Under the pieces are notes generated by a model that searched no databases, had not been told where the DNA came from, and worked only from the letters and a program-made list of their open reading frames with translations. Positions 1 through 12,500 of a DNA stretch of 64,000 nucleotides are shown here, piece by piece (positions within the stretch are counted from its first letter, which is position 1; each line of letters opens with the position of its first letter). Both the position numbers and the translations under genes were made by a program. Origin of the DNA: Progne subis subis (taxonomy: Eukaryota > Chordata > Aves > Passeriformes > Hirundinidae); the NCBI GenBank assembly GCA_022316685.1, contig JAKJHU010000082.1:3720001-3784000 (forward strand), read 5' to 3'.

Positions 1-391
1 CAGAACCCCCACACTGATCCCTCCCAACATTAAGCCTGCTGGTTTTTCCATGAACCACACCATCATCTTGATTTTTTTGCAACACTTTTAAACTCTACTG
101 AAGTCTGCATCCCGTAATGAAAGCATGACTTAGGAGTTAAAAGAAAGCTAAATTGGTTCTTTACATACAGATTTTTTAAAAATATATATTCCATTATATG
201 TATTATGTATATTATATAAAGTTTGTGCAGAACATAACCAATAAAATACTATTGGAAGTCCCCCAATGTGGTAACAAATTAGTTACCTGGTTGGTAAGAG
301 GACTGGATCAAGAAATTGTATGTAATTACATTTTCAAAACTGTTGCAGCCAAAGAAATGGGGAAAACCAGCTCTGTTTCATGAATTCTTAC

Positions 392-523
392 CTTTCTGTT
401 TTGATCATAGGCAGAATCAATTCCCAGAATGCTGCTGACTTCCACATAAGGATACTGTTTCTCAAGAACACTAACAACATGTTCCACTTTCAGCTGATCT
501 CCTGTTTTCACTTTGTTATATAT
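392..523 (-). CDS. UGGT1: UGGT1 exon 17, last one in the window
   Basis: 132 nt encoding residues 551-594 (VEHVVSVLEKQYPYVEVSSI, GIDSAYDQNRK). Both ends are phase 0 and the donor GTAAG follows 392. The next exon (human EARGYYEQTG) is not visible in bases 1-391, so the rest of the gene lies to the left. Confidence 0.95.
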
Positions 524-3500
524 CTGAAAGGGGAATACAAGTTTACAGCTGCAGCTGTAAAGCCTCTGTCCCTATCAAAGGTAAACTGCCCTGTCACCTG
601 TAGTACACTGGTTATAATAAGGCATTAACAGCCAGACTGCAAAACTTATTTTCATATTTATCAACTGCAACAGTTCCTAAGCACTTGTAGCTGTTTTAAG
701 TGTCTTGCTTTACCTCACAGTCGTTCCAGTGAGATTGGAATAAGGTAAATACTTTAAATAATAACTTGTATCTTTAATTAGAAAAGGTATTTGAGGAGGG
801 AAAATAGTTCCCTGGGGGAAAAAAGCCTCAAATAAAGCATATCCAAGGAGCTACCTTCCCTTCAGAATTTGGGATATGCTTATGAGCAATATAGCCTCAC
901 ATGTAAAGCAGAAAACTCATTCCCTCTTGAAGGCATAAGATTTTACTTCAAGCTACAAATACACACTCAAAATAAAAACAAAGAAAGAAACTGTCTTTAA
1001 ATAAGCAGCAATTTAACGTCACAGGATGCCCCAGCTTGCCAATTTGTAAAAGCATCAAACCACAGGTGAAATTTATTTACCAGCACCTGTATTGTCCTTT
1101 GATGTGGCAAAGGTGCAGAGCTGGAACTGTTCAAACCAAATTATAACATTGAAGGGATGGAGCAGTTCAGAACCCAGAGGGAGAATGAGCAAAGGGACAG
1201 GATCAGAGAAACGTGCCAAAGTGTTAAGTGTCACAATGAAACCTTGTCTCACTTGCTAAAGTTGGGTCAGAAGCACATTACAAGGACACATGTATTCTGT
1301 GGTACCAGAATTTGGAGATACTTTGCATACTAACCAAGCCAAAGAACAATTCCTTCCATTATCTACATAGTAGCCCATCAACCTAATCTCATGTACATTG
1401 AAAATATCCAAACATTCATTTCCATTTTAAATGAATACTTACAGACATGACGGTCTGAAAAGCATAATTACTGTCCATTTCTTGTGCCACATAATTGTAT
1501 GTCCTCAGGAGGGCAACACCAGGGTCCTGAAGTCCATCAACATCCTCCTCATCATTAACCACAAAGGCCAGTCCTATCCTGCAGTCACACAAATCCCCAG
1601 GTCACCATTTTTATAAAGAATCAACTCTTCATGCAATTGCTGGCTGTGATCAGCATCTTAAACACAGTTTTTTTCCTAGAATAGCCTGGGAAGATGTTGA
1701 GCAGAACAGCCAGGAATCAAACTTAGGACATATCTGTAACGAGTCCATCAGAATCTTGCTTTTCACTTCTCTCCCATCCAAAACTTTAAATTTCTTTCGG
1801 ACTGTTAAAAAACTGAACCCTGTTGTGCTATATTCAAAAAATATACATACCTCGAATACAAGGTATGTAACATTTCTGCAGTGTCCTAGCAATGAGAATT
1901 TTACAACTGCAAAAGTCACATGAATAAAATGGATGTAAAAAAACCCCAAACATTAAAACACAGTGATTACCTCAGAGGGATGTGGTTGCTGAAGAACATT
2001 TCTGCCACATTCAGTAATTCTGCTGTGGTCTCATGAACAGGATCTACTATCAGCACCTGTTTACAAACAGCAAGTGAAAAGTTTTCATGTTCTGAGGAGC
2101 CAGTGCTGCCAAGAGATTCTCAACCCAGACAGAAATGGGCCATTCAGACTGCACACAGGGTCCCTCATTCATGAAACGGTTGTCTTAGAATTTAAAAATT
2201 TCTATGTTAAAAGTATTGAACTCCAGAGAAGAAGGTAACACATCAAAGCTCCCACAGCTTCAGATGGTTCAAGTCCCTATTTTCCCCCGATCAGAGTTCT
2301 TTTTTTGCATAGGGCCACTTTGCCATATGACAAGAGTTACAGTGCACAATTTGCAAACTCTTCCTCAGAGCCAAGTAATTTACCCACAAACTAAAAGGAC
2401 ACCCAGGACTAAGTTGAGGGCTGTTGATCATTTGTTCAGGTGTTGGTGCATGAATGCTTTCTAACTGAAACAAATTAAGTTGGTCTTAACTCTGCTAAGA
2501 ACACAATAGTTAACAATTTTGCCTCAGGTATTATCACAAAGTTGCAACATACCAAATTGTTATTTATCAGATGATAATTTTGCCCAGTGACAAAACAACT
2601 CCTGGCATTTAACAGATGCCACAGAATCATGTTCAGCAATCTCTGAATCTCAGCCATAACTTACTAAGACAATGAGAACAAAACCTTTCAGAAAAGCATC
2701 CTCTCTCTCAAGCTATTTAAGTGACAGGGAATCCAGTGTATATGTGAGGAAAGCTGCAAAAGCTGGTGCTCCTGCTCTTGACAAAACAAAATGCACATTT
2801 CATCCAGTCAGACGATTACTTACAAAATTATGGAAGTTTTTTCTAATTTGCCTGATCACACCAGGAAACGTGGGACGCAGCAGTTCTTGCACACTGGAAG
2901 GCCAGGAATTGTACCGACTGTCAACTTCGAGATTGTTGATCCACTAAGAAAAAGTAAAGGCATTTTAAATGGTTGACAATCCTCCTGCTCTGGTCTGAGA
3001 CTGAAGTACTTTCAAATCAGACACTATAATGAGAACTGTATAAGTAAGAAATTAAGCTTTTTAAAAAGTGCTAATTATAACTTTATTATCCTTTTTACTC
3101 CACTGCAGTTTCAGAGCTGATTGTGAGACAAGGACCAAAGCTCTTGAGAATGCATTGCCCAAGAACAAAGTATTTCTATCAAAAACCATACTCACAGAAA
3201 TGGCAGGGCTTCTGATGTCCACAGCATAGTCAGAATCTGATGGCTGGATGTTCAACTTCAGGATGTTGTGTAAGGAAATCCCCTCAATTCCCAAGCTGTG
3301 CAGGCCTTCCATGACACGGGCTTCATTGCGGAGCACATCAATCAGGCTGCAAGGAAAAGCAAATTGGGGTTGAACCTCAACCCCAGGGTAAACAACTTCC
3401 TCTTACCCTAAGGGTTAACAGATGAAAGGTAGTAACAAGTCTGCCTTGTCCAGGCATTAGTTCTTATTAATCACCTATTTCTTACCATCCTAAGAAACTT

Positions 3501-6500
3501 GAGATGACTTTCATCTATTCAATTAATATTGTATAACTAGGAAAAACAACGTTAAATCAGTATAACTAACTCATTACATAAATATATATATATACACACA
3601 CATATTTTTGAAACACATCTTGACAAAGATATAGGGTAATTTCCAGATGAAAAATTTACAGTGATTCAAGTGGTTTGAGAATCAGTCTATTGTCTTCAGA
3701 ATAAATCTGTATGCTGACAGTCTGAGAAACCAAAATCTTGCCACCCACAGCACAGGTCAAAAGAACAGCACAAAGGTGACTTCCCACTCCAATCTTCAAG
3801 GGTATTCCACTTTTCACATTAGATTTTTTGTTGGAAATGCACTTTGAATAAGACAAGGAACAATGATTTGCTTTTTACAGTACTTATCAATTAAACCTAG
3901 TCTAGCTTATGAAGAAGGTTCAAAACTGTCTACATAACTTTATCATTAATGCACAAGCAAGATACAAGTTTCTAAACAAGATGCAATTATGGTGAAAAAG
4001 AAAACATTCCTACCTAAATATATCCTGAGTGTCTAAATCAATAAGTAGTCCATTGATGAATAGGGCAGAATCTCCTGGTTGCAATCCTAATGTTCCCTTG
4101 AAATACTGAAAAGAAGTAGGAAGCCATTAGAGAGTGCTCTGCACAGAAGATATTATTTAAGAGTTTAATGTTGTTTTTTTCCAACTGGTCTAGTCTTGCC
4201 ATACCAGTTACAAATTCCTATTTAGAGGCACGATGGGCACTGAAAGAGAAACATTGTATTTGGATATTTTACAACACTACCAAGATGAAGACTGTATGCA
4301 AAGCAAACAGAGGAATAACAAAAGTAACACGTGAAGTACCCAGAACAGGAAAGTAGCTTCTGATCAGAAAAAAATTACATTGTTTATTAAATAAATAAGT
4401 TTCCCAAAGAAAAGCTGAGTGTTAAACATTATCTTTCTGTGGATAATTACATAGTAAACTCTAACATAACAGTAGCAATGAACTTAAGTGTCAAATAAGA
4501 CCCACGCAAAGTGAGTAGTGCAAAGAACAGCTCTGAAGGGCAGGGTTAGACATAGCCTGGTCTGGATGTAGTAGCCCAGGTATTCTCTGAATAAAAATGA
4601 ATCCACAAAATCATGGGTTTGTTTGTGGGCCAGAGTCTCCCCTAACACACAGCAGAAAGGCCAGCAGGGAGCTTTAGCTTGGACTTGCATCCTATGCTTT
4701 GTCCCTTCCAGAACCACATGGGACAAGAGCGTCAAACCCCGACCCTTCTCTGATTTCATCACTACTGAAAAAGGCATTTCTCTCTCAGAACAAGAACCTC
4801 AGGGGACTTGTAAGTAGCTTTGCGTTTACTACTAGACTCACCAAATATCATGGATTAGATTTCTAAACAACATGTGAGTACTTAACATACATTGTCTCTT
4901 TTCAAGCAATAACCAAGTAAGACTGAAATGTGTCAAGAGGGCAATGTAGCTCACACAGCAGATACTGCTGTTTGCCTTTTTTTCATTACTGTCTCAAACC
5001 CTTGTTTTGCACTCTATCCAGACCACACTACCTGGCATGTTTTAGTTGCACAGAGTTCTGTACAAAAGCCTGTACAAACTTCCCAGGTGGCTGTTGGTTT
5101 TTCCAGCGCTCTGCTAATGCCAAGTACACAGCTGAGCTGTCTGAAACACTTCTGCAAATACAGAGCCTACTCAGTGACCTCCAGAGGCCCCTCATCACCT
5201 GGGAGGGGTTAATGATTCTGTTTCAAAACACATCTAAATTTAGCTGGAAAATTTTGTTCCTTCATTAGTTTTATTCTCAAAGCACCAACACTGGAACCAT
5301 TTCCTCCACATAGTATGAATCATTCTAAGGTCACGGAAGGTTTGAATTTATTCTGTGACTTCCTAGTGATCACTGATGTATACAACTATCTAAACATCAT
5401 CTCAAATTGGATAATGAGAACTAATTCTCTTCTGCATTGTTAAAACTGAATGAAGATGCTTAATACAGCTGCCTTTCAAGAAACAAATTTCTAACAAGAG
5501 CAGTATTTTCATATTTGAGCAAAGAAGCTTAATTATGTTCTTAATCCATGCTTGAAAATCCACAACTTCATCACTTCCCAGATGCATACGACAAAGTTGT
5601 GTGTGAAAATACTGGATCATTATCTTGAGCAACATGTAAACGTAAGTGCAAAGTCACTGTGTTACTTTCTGGACACTTTACCTTTTGGTTCTCTTCAATT
5701 TCTGCTCGGAGTTCCGAAGAAACAACTGTTTTTGTTATGGCTCTACAAAAATAAAAACATCATGCTGTGAATCCTCTTCCTGTTTATCTACTGGATAGAT
5801 ATCTACTTATCCCAACTTCTATACCTTACATATTAAGATAATTAACCTTCTAGTTAAAGAGATGCAGCAAGAAGCAGTTGCACTTGGTGACACCATTAAA
5901 TAGTAGGATGCAGCACTTTTCTTACACTGTATATCCCAGCAGCACAAAAATGTTAACCACATGCCAACCCTTAGGGTCTAATTTCACATTAACCATAATA
6001 AAAGTGTGCAGCTGCCAAAAATGTAAAGATTGAGCTTGACAATAGAACATAAGGGATTTCACTCCTCATGGTAGGTTCCCATTCCTTTCCTTACTTTGGA
6101 TCTAGTGACTGTATCCTCACAGAGTGGGCGAGCACAGCCCACAGATCAGCCTGAAAACGCAGGGAGATGCAATGCCTGCCTTCAGAAACTCTAAATAACA
6201 CCTTAACATCAGGTCATGGGAAATAAGACTAGAAATCAGTTTCTTTTTACTCTCATCTCAGGTATATCTCCCACCTACTGAAAAAGGAGGAGGTTCTATA
6301 ATATCTTCACAATCCAGGCAATGGAATTTATCAAAATAAATATATCTCTAGACTGGCTGGCCACGCCAGATCATTACTGAGTTTTTTGCAACTGATTTGA
6401 ATATGTTAAAGACAGTCACTGACAAAGTGAAAAAACCAGTGGAATTGCACATCAGCCTCTGATGCGAGACTGGCTGGGTTGTTTGGCAAAATGGATCCCA

Positions 6501-9500
6501 GAAGAAAAGTGCGACCCTGTGAACAGATAAATGTTAAGACCATTTAACAGAAAACCCAGCCAATAAATTCTTGAGGACTTCATGCAATAGGTTTAGATGC
6601 ATTTCACAATCAAATAGCATGGGCAATCCTGGCAAATTTTCTACCAGGCCACATAAGCTGCCATCCAAGAAAAACACCATAAATCCTCTTTGTAACCACA
6701 GGCTGAAGAACTTCCCAGCATAAACATTCCCAGTGCTTGCTCCCAGATAAATGAAAGTCAGAATTAACCCAACCAATGCTGCTTGTCTCAGGTCCTGCTC
6801 AGGAAAAGGAGAGTAGTAAAACTTTCTAGGAGTCAAAATGGAAGTTACCTGGCCTTTGTAGGAAAGTTCTGACTAAGATCTTTCATGACCATCAGAGCAT
6901 CCACAGGGGGAGCAGTCAAAATGCGAGCAGCAGTTTGAAAACTCAAATCTTGGAAGTGAAAAAACAGAAGTCAAGAACTCAAAACTGAAAACAAGGCAAT
7001 GCAGAGGCATCTTAACTTTATCTTTCAACATTTTTGCATGTTACCTAAGGAAATTCACTTTCTATCTGCACCTATAGATATTTCTTTTAATCTCATCTTT
7101 GTATTCAACTTGTGTGTTGCCTTGAAGTAACCCTCTCCAGCTGAAGCAGTGTATGCTGCCTACAGGTTGCTCCAGTGAGTCCAGACTTTTTTTTTCTTTG
7201 GCTGAGGTGGGAGGTTCTGCCCTTCCACTGGATATAGGTAGATTCCCTGTGGCTACAACATCCATTCAGCCTTTTGAATTACTCTTTTTGAGAGGATGAA
7301 AAGCCTTTTCACGCGTTTTTATAGATGTTTTCCAGGGAATGAGGCCAGAGCAGCATGTAATTGACTCTGAAATACAGCTTTCTTCTGGTCTTGAGAAATC
7401 TCAAGATGTCACATCAAAAGTGTGATCATGGAAAGAAATTTTACATTCCTTTCATTTCTGCATTCAGCAGACCATACAAGCAGCCAGTTTAAGAGCAAGT
7501 AGCTTACAATACAGAAAACAATCTTCATGTTAGAAGTCCTGTGAAACATTCCTAAAAGCTACTTCAACAGGACTCTACGAAAAAAGGGGCACTTTAAAAA
7601 ACCAAGTATTTTCCAAGCGAGACTGAATGCAGGAATTTACAGTCAAACTGTGTCAGCTGTACACACTAACAACCTCGATAGTGCAGAACACCAGAACACA
7701 TATTTACATTGAGTTTTTGTAGACCAAAACTGAAAGCCTCTATCCAGATTACCTTGTAGCTGCCATACTTTCAAAGGTGCCATTTCATTGGTGCTCTCCA
7801 CAAGGTGTTTTCTGAGCTCTTTCAGCTCTTCTGACAAGTCAGGATACAGCTGCCTAAAAGGATATAAGGGTCAAACAACTTCTGTGGGTTTCCTTTAAGA
7901 AAGTCTGCTGCTAATTTAAAGAAACTTACACATTAAAAAATTATGCTGCTAACATACACAGGAAACTCAGACGTAAAAAATACTAACAAAGCAAAAGTTC
8001 GGCATTTCTGCAAAAAGCTTTTTGATAACGGCAAAGTCCAACTGTGTTTTACCTGAGTTTTCCAAATAGGAATCCTTGCACTTCATCAATAGGGTCATCT
8101 TCATCTATGACTGTGGCATTCACATCTGTGCCTATAAACACACAGAGAACACCACTAGCACCAAGCTATTCACTAACAGAAAAGCAGGAGAATCTGGGGT
8201 TTGTTTGTGTACGCACGTAAAGAAAAAGTACACACACCGATTGCACTGTCAAACTAATTTTGGAAGATGCATGAGAGTTTGTAGAGCAGAGATCAGTGTT
8301 CTATAAAAGCAGCAAAAGTAAAAAAAAAAAAAAAAAAAGTGCAGAATTCTGTCTTCACCCCCCAAAAAAAAACCAAAACCAAAATAATAGGAACAGGGAA
8401 CACATTCTGCTCTGAGGGTGGATAAGTTAAGGCAAATTAAAGTAGAGATATTTGCTTTACACCTGCAGAGTAGCTGGTAAAAAAAGAGTTGTATTAGTAG
8501 TGCCATTACTAAGATCTAGTGCAGGGCCATGACTTCAGGATTTCACAAATGTGGAAGTGTCATGGCAAAGATCTGCTTCATAAGGAATCCCAATAGGGAC
8601 TTCAGAGCCAAGGAAAGAAAAATATCTGCAATTCAGATATTGATAACAAAAGGAGTATAAAGTTACCTTGGCGAAATTAAAAAGTTCACATTAGAATCCT
8701 TAAAATAATAATTCACCTTTCACCTGGGTATCATCCTTGGCCTTATATTCTGTACTTTTAATAGCCAGCTCTACACCATAACCAGAGAGGTAGACCTTTT
8801 CCTTGCTGGGATTCTGTAAGGAAAAGCCAACACTGTGATATTGCCATCTTTCTTTGATCCAAAACATAAAAACTACCACTTCCCAAAGCTAAGAAATCTC
8901 AATCTGGTATTTCAGACATAACAAGTATCGAGAAATAAACACCGTGAGTGACTCTGCAGTAACATGCTCTAGTAACTTTATTTCCTACCATTTTTCAACA
9001 CACTTCTTGAAGTTCAGCAAGCAAGAATTATCTCTATGAACCAAAAAACCATCACAATCCACAAAGTAAAGAGGAACACAAATCAATGTTTTCAGGATTC
9101 AGTGTGTGAGCAAAGCAGAGGGAGAGAAGACTCCCATGATCAAATCAGATAGAGGGCGGAAAGGAACTTCAGATGTGAAGTTCAAAAATGAAACATTCAC
9201 CACAGAGAATGACAAGAAATAAAATAATGACAAAAGACATTGTGCATACTTAGTTCTGCCTTTAATGAGAGAAACATAATCACTTTCTAAAAGTATTTTG
9301 AAGTCTATAGGAGTCACATAACAGCATCAGGATCTAAAGTGCAATACACTGAATTTTGAATGTAAATACTCCTCCCAACACTGATAAACAAGTTCATTTC
9401 ATAAAAGGAAAGTGGTGTATGCAATGTATGACTTTATTTTATTAAAAGTATGAGTAATATTAGAAATGAACCAGCTGATGCCTTTTTTTTTTCACATTCA

Positions 9501-12500
9501 AGCCTGACTGCTACACGGCAGGTTTTGGCAATATTTAGTAAGATTCAGATAACAAATTCAGGTAACAAATCCAAGAACTCCAGTTCTTCATACCTTCATA
9601 CCTTCATACCTTCTGAAATGCAGTTTTAAATACTAAACCATTGGCTATGCATGATTTAGTGGAGGAAGATGGAAACCAGGATGAACTGCACAAGAAATGG
9701 TAAGTGGTTCTGTAAAAAAAAATTACTACAGAAACAATGTCTTTCTTCTGAAAATGGTACCTTAATGTTAATCCTTGCTTTTTATATCAAGTAACTGAAG
9801 TAACTAAGTGGCCTGTGAAAGATCTGACTACTTCCTATGCTCTAATATGGGTAGAGAAACACTTTTTTTTACACTGAAGTCTCTAATTAATCTGGAATTT
9901 AAGTCTGGATTTGTGAAATTAAACAATCAAGAGATTTAAAATGTTCTGTGTAACTCAGCTACAAGCATTAAAAAAAAAAAACAAAAAAAAAAACCACTGA
10001 ATATTCCAAGTAAATGAACATCAATTGAAAGGGAACAAACCTGGGTCAGTTTTCTTTTTGAAAACCAAGGCCAGTGACTCTATTTCAAATCCTCTGTTAC
10101 GATGCACAAATATACTTACAGCAATGTAGTGTCTGAGCACATAGGTGATTTCTCCTGCCTCAGCCTTTGAAACAAGCCTCCTGTGGTGTCTGTAGAACTC
10201 CTCTGAGCCAATCTCTGCATAAAGGATGACCACAGGACTCTCAGGGTTCGATGCTGGGTACTTGTGGTCCGCCTTGAACAGAAATGGCTTTGGCCTAAGA
10301 GGAAACAGTGAAGAATGTCACAGTGTGAGTCACAGCATTCCCTCACCGGATGCAAAATGCACATTTTTTATCCTGTTTAATCGTGTTTCACTGAATACAT
10401 ATGTCAAGCTATTCCCACATATTATATCAAGGCTGGCAGCACCTGGTGCACGTTGATAAAAGCTTTGTGAAAAATGAACATATGAAAGGGAAACGAGTGA
10501 CTAAGAGCTATTTTGAATCTAATACGATCCTAATTTTAAAAATGAACAACTTCTCTTAAATTTCCAATTAACTTTCTCTCCCCGTGGTGATTCATAAATT
10601 CTGTAGGAAAAATTAAAAAGGCTGATGGAACAGATGTGCCAAGGGCACAAATTCATTTGAACCTTGGCTTAGTACACAAGCAAAAAAGGGAATAGGAAGT
10701 CTTCTTTCAGCTTTGTTTACATTTTGTCTAAAGTGCAACGAAAAACTTAAAATATTCAGAGTAAGTCAGAAGAATAACACGTGAGCTATAGATGCCATAT
10801 GCCTGCACATTGACAAAAAACTCTTTATGCTTCTAAGAACCAAATTACCAAGATTACAAAAATCATCCTGAAAACAAAAATGTTTTCCTATTATGAAAAC
10901 AAACTGAAATGTAAGGATTTGGGTTGGGTTTGGTTGGATTTTTTTTTAGTAAGTGTTATATTTTATACCTTTTTTTTCTTATTAGCAGTTACAACCAAGT
11001 TCTGTTCTTGTAGAGAAATCTGAATTTTAAATATGTTACGTGGTAATGGTTTTCTTTGTCAATGCTGAGAAAACTATACAGAGAAAAAATACTGTGAATG
11101 CCTTCAGCCATTCATAAAACAAAAACATTCATAAAAACAATTTGTTACATGAACTCTCATTTGAATATGCAGCCCAGCTCATTCTATTTCCCCCACATAC
11201 TGAAGGTTTTACACACTCCTGAGAATTCCTACTCTCCTTCTATAGTTTCCAGCTATTTCCAGCATTTGTTTCCAAATTTTCCTGTGCACATTCCTCTCCC
11301 TAGCAGGACTATCAAAGAGCAAGTGATAAGAAAACAATCATTTCAATCTGAATTATCACCAAGTAAGAGACTGCCACTCCTGTGCCAACAATGGACAGGA
11401 GAAATCAATACTCAAGAACATAGAAAAACCAAGTTTATTACAAAAGTGAGTCTAAGGATAAATGTTAACAGCTAATCCAGTTACAGGAAATTAGGCAAAT
11501 ACCTGTCTGAAGCTGCCTGTAAAAGGTTTCCAAGAGAGTCAAATTCACATGTTTTCTCCCCATGCACAACAAAAAACAGGGTACAGCCCTCTGGTGGAGA
11601 TTCATCTGCTGCTATCTGTATAAAACATTTATAATAATGTAGGTTGAATGTTTGCCCTTAGAACAAGAGAAAATGGTAACAGTGCAGCTGTGTAGCAAAC
11701 AGTATTATTTCCTAAATTCCAAACTAGTACTTCTTCCATGTTTATGACATCATTTAAATGCAAGCTGAAATTGTAAGATGGAGAGTTAAGCCTAAACTTA
11801 TTTTTCAGTCTGTTACTATTAACTGTAAGGTTAGTTACAGGCACAGAAAGCAAGGCTTGCAATTGTAGGGGTTGTGGTTGAGGTTTGGTTTTCTTTGTCT
11901 TAGATATCACAAACATCTGTATTTGTTAAATATCAAATGACAAAATGACTCCAGATAAACAAGAAAAATGTTTTACAGTATTACTTAAATAAATACACCC
12001 TAATGTGAGACAATTTGCAATGAATTATATGATACCTCGAGATTAAAAAAGAAGAGAGAACAGAATGAACTTTTATTTATGAGTTCTAATCACTGTATAC
12101 ACACATATATATGGATTGCTATCCTCAAGTAAGTTCAGCTGAGCAACAGGAACAGCAGCATCACAAGTACCAATGGAGCCATAGAGATGGTCCTCACAAA
12201 AATCTTTGCACCAATTCTTAGTGCAGCAGGCACCAAGATCTGCAGGTATGTCAAAATGCCAATTCTTTAGCCTAATCCAGACAAAAACTCAGCACCTGAT
12301 GAAATTTGTACATACATCCACTCTGTAGCTCAGGTGTACAGAGCAGTTTATCAGTCCAGGTTTTTTATACTCTCAAACGTTTCCTTACACAGCTCCCTCC
12401 TTCCTGAGCCTTGGTAAAGTGCTCTGCACATCACCTGAGCATTTCCAGTACTGACCTGTTGAAAAGCTTGAACTGCTGCAGAGTAGGAGCGCAAAGACAG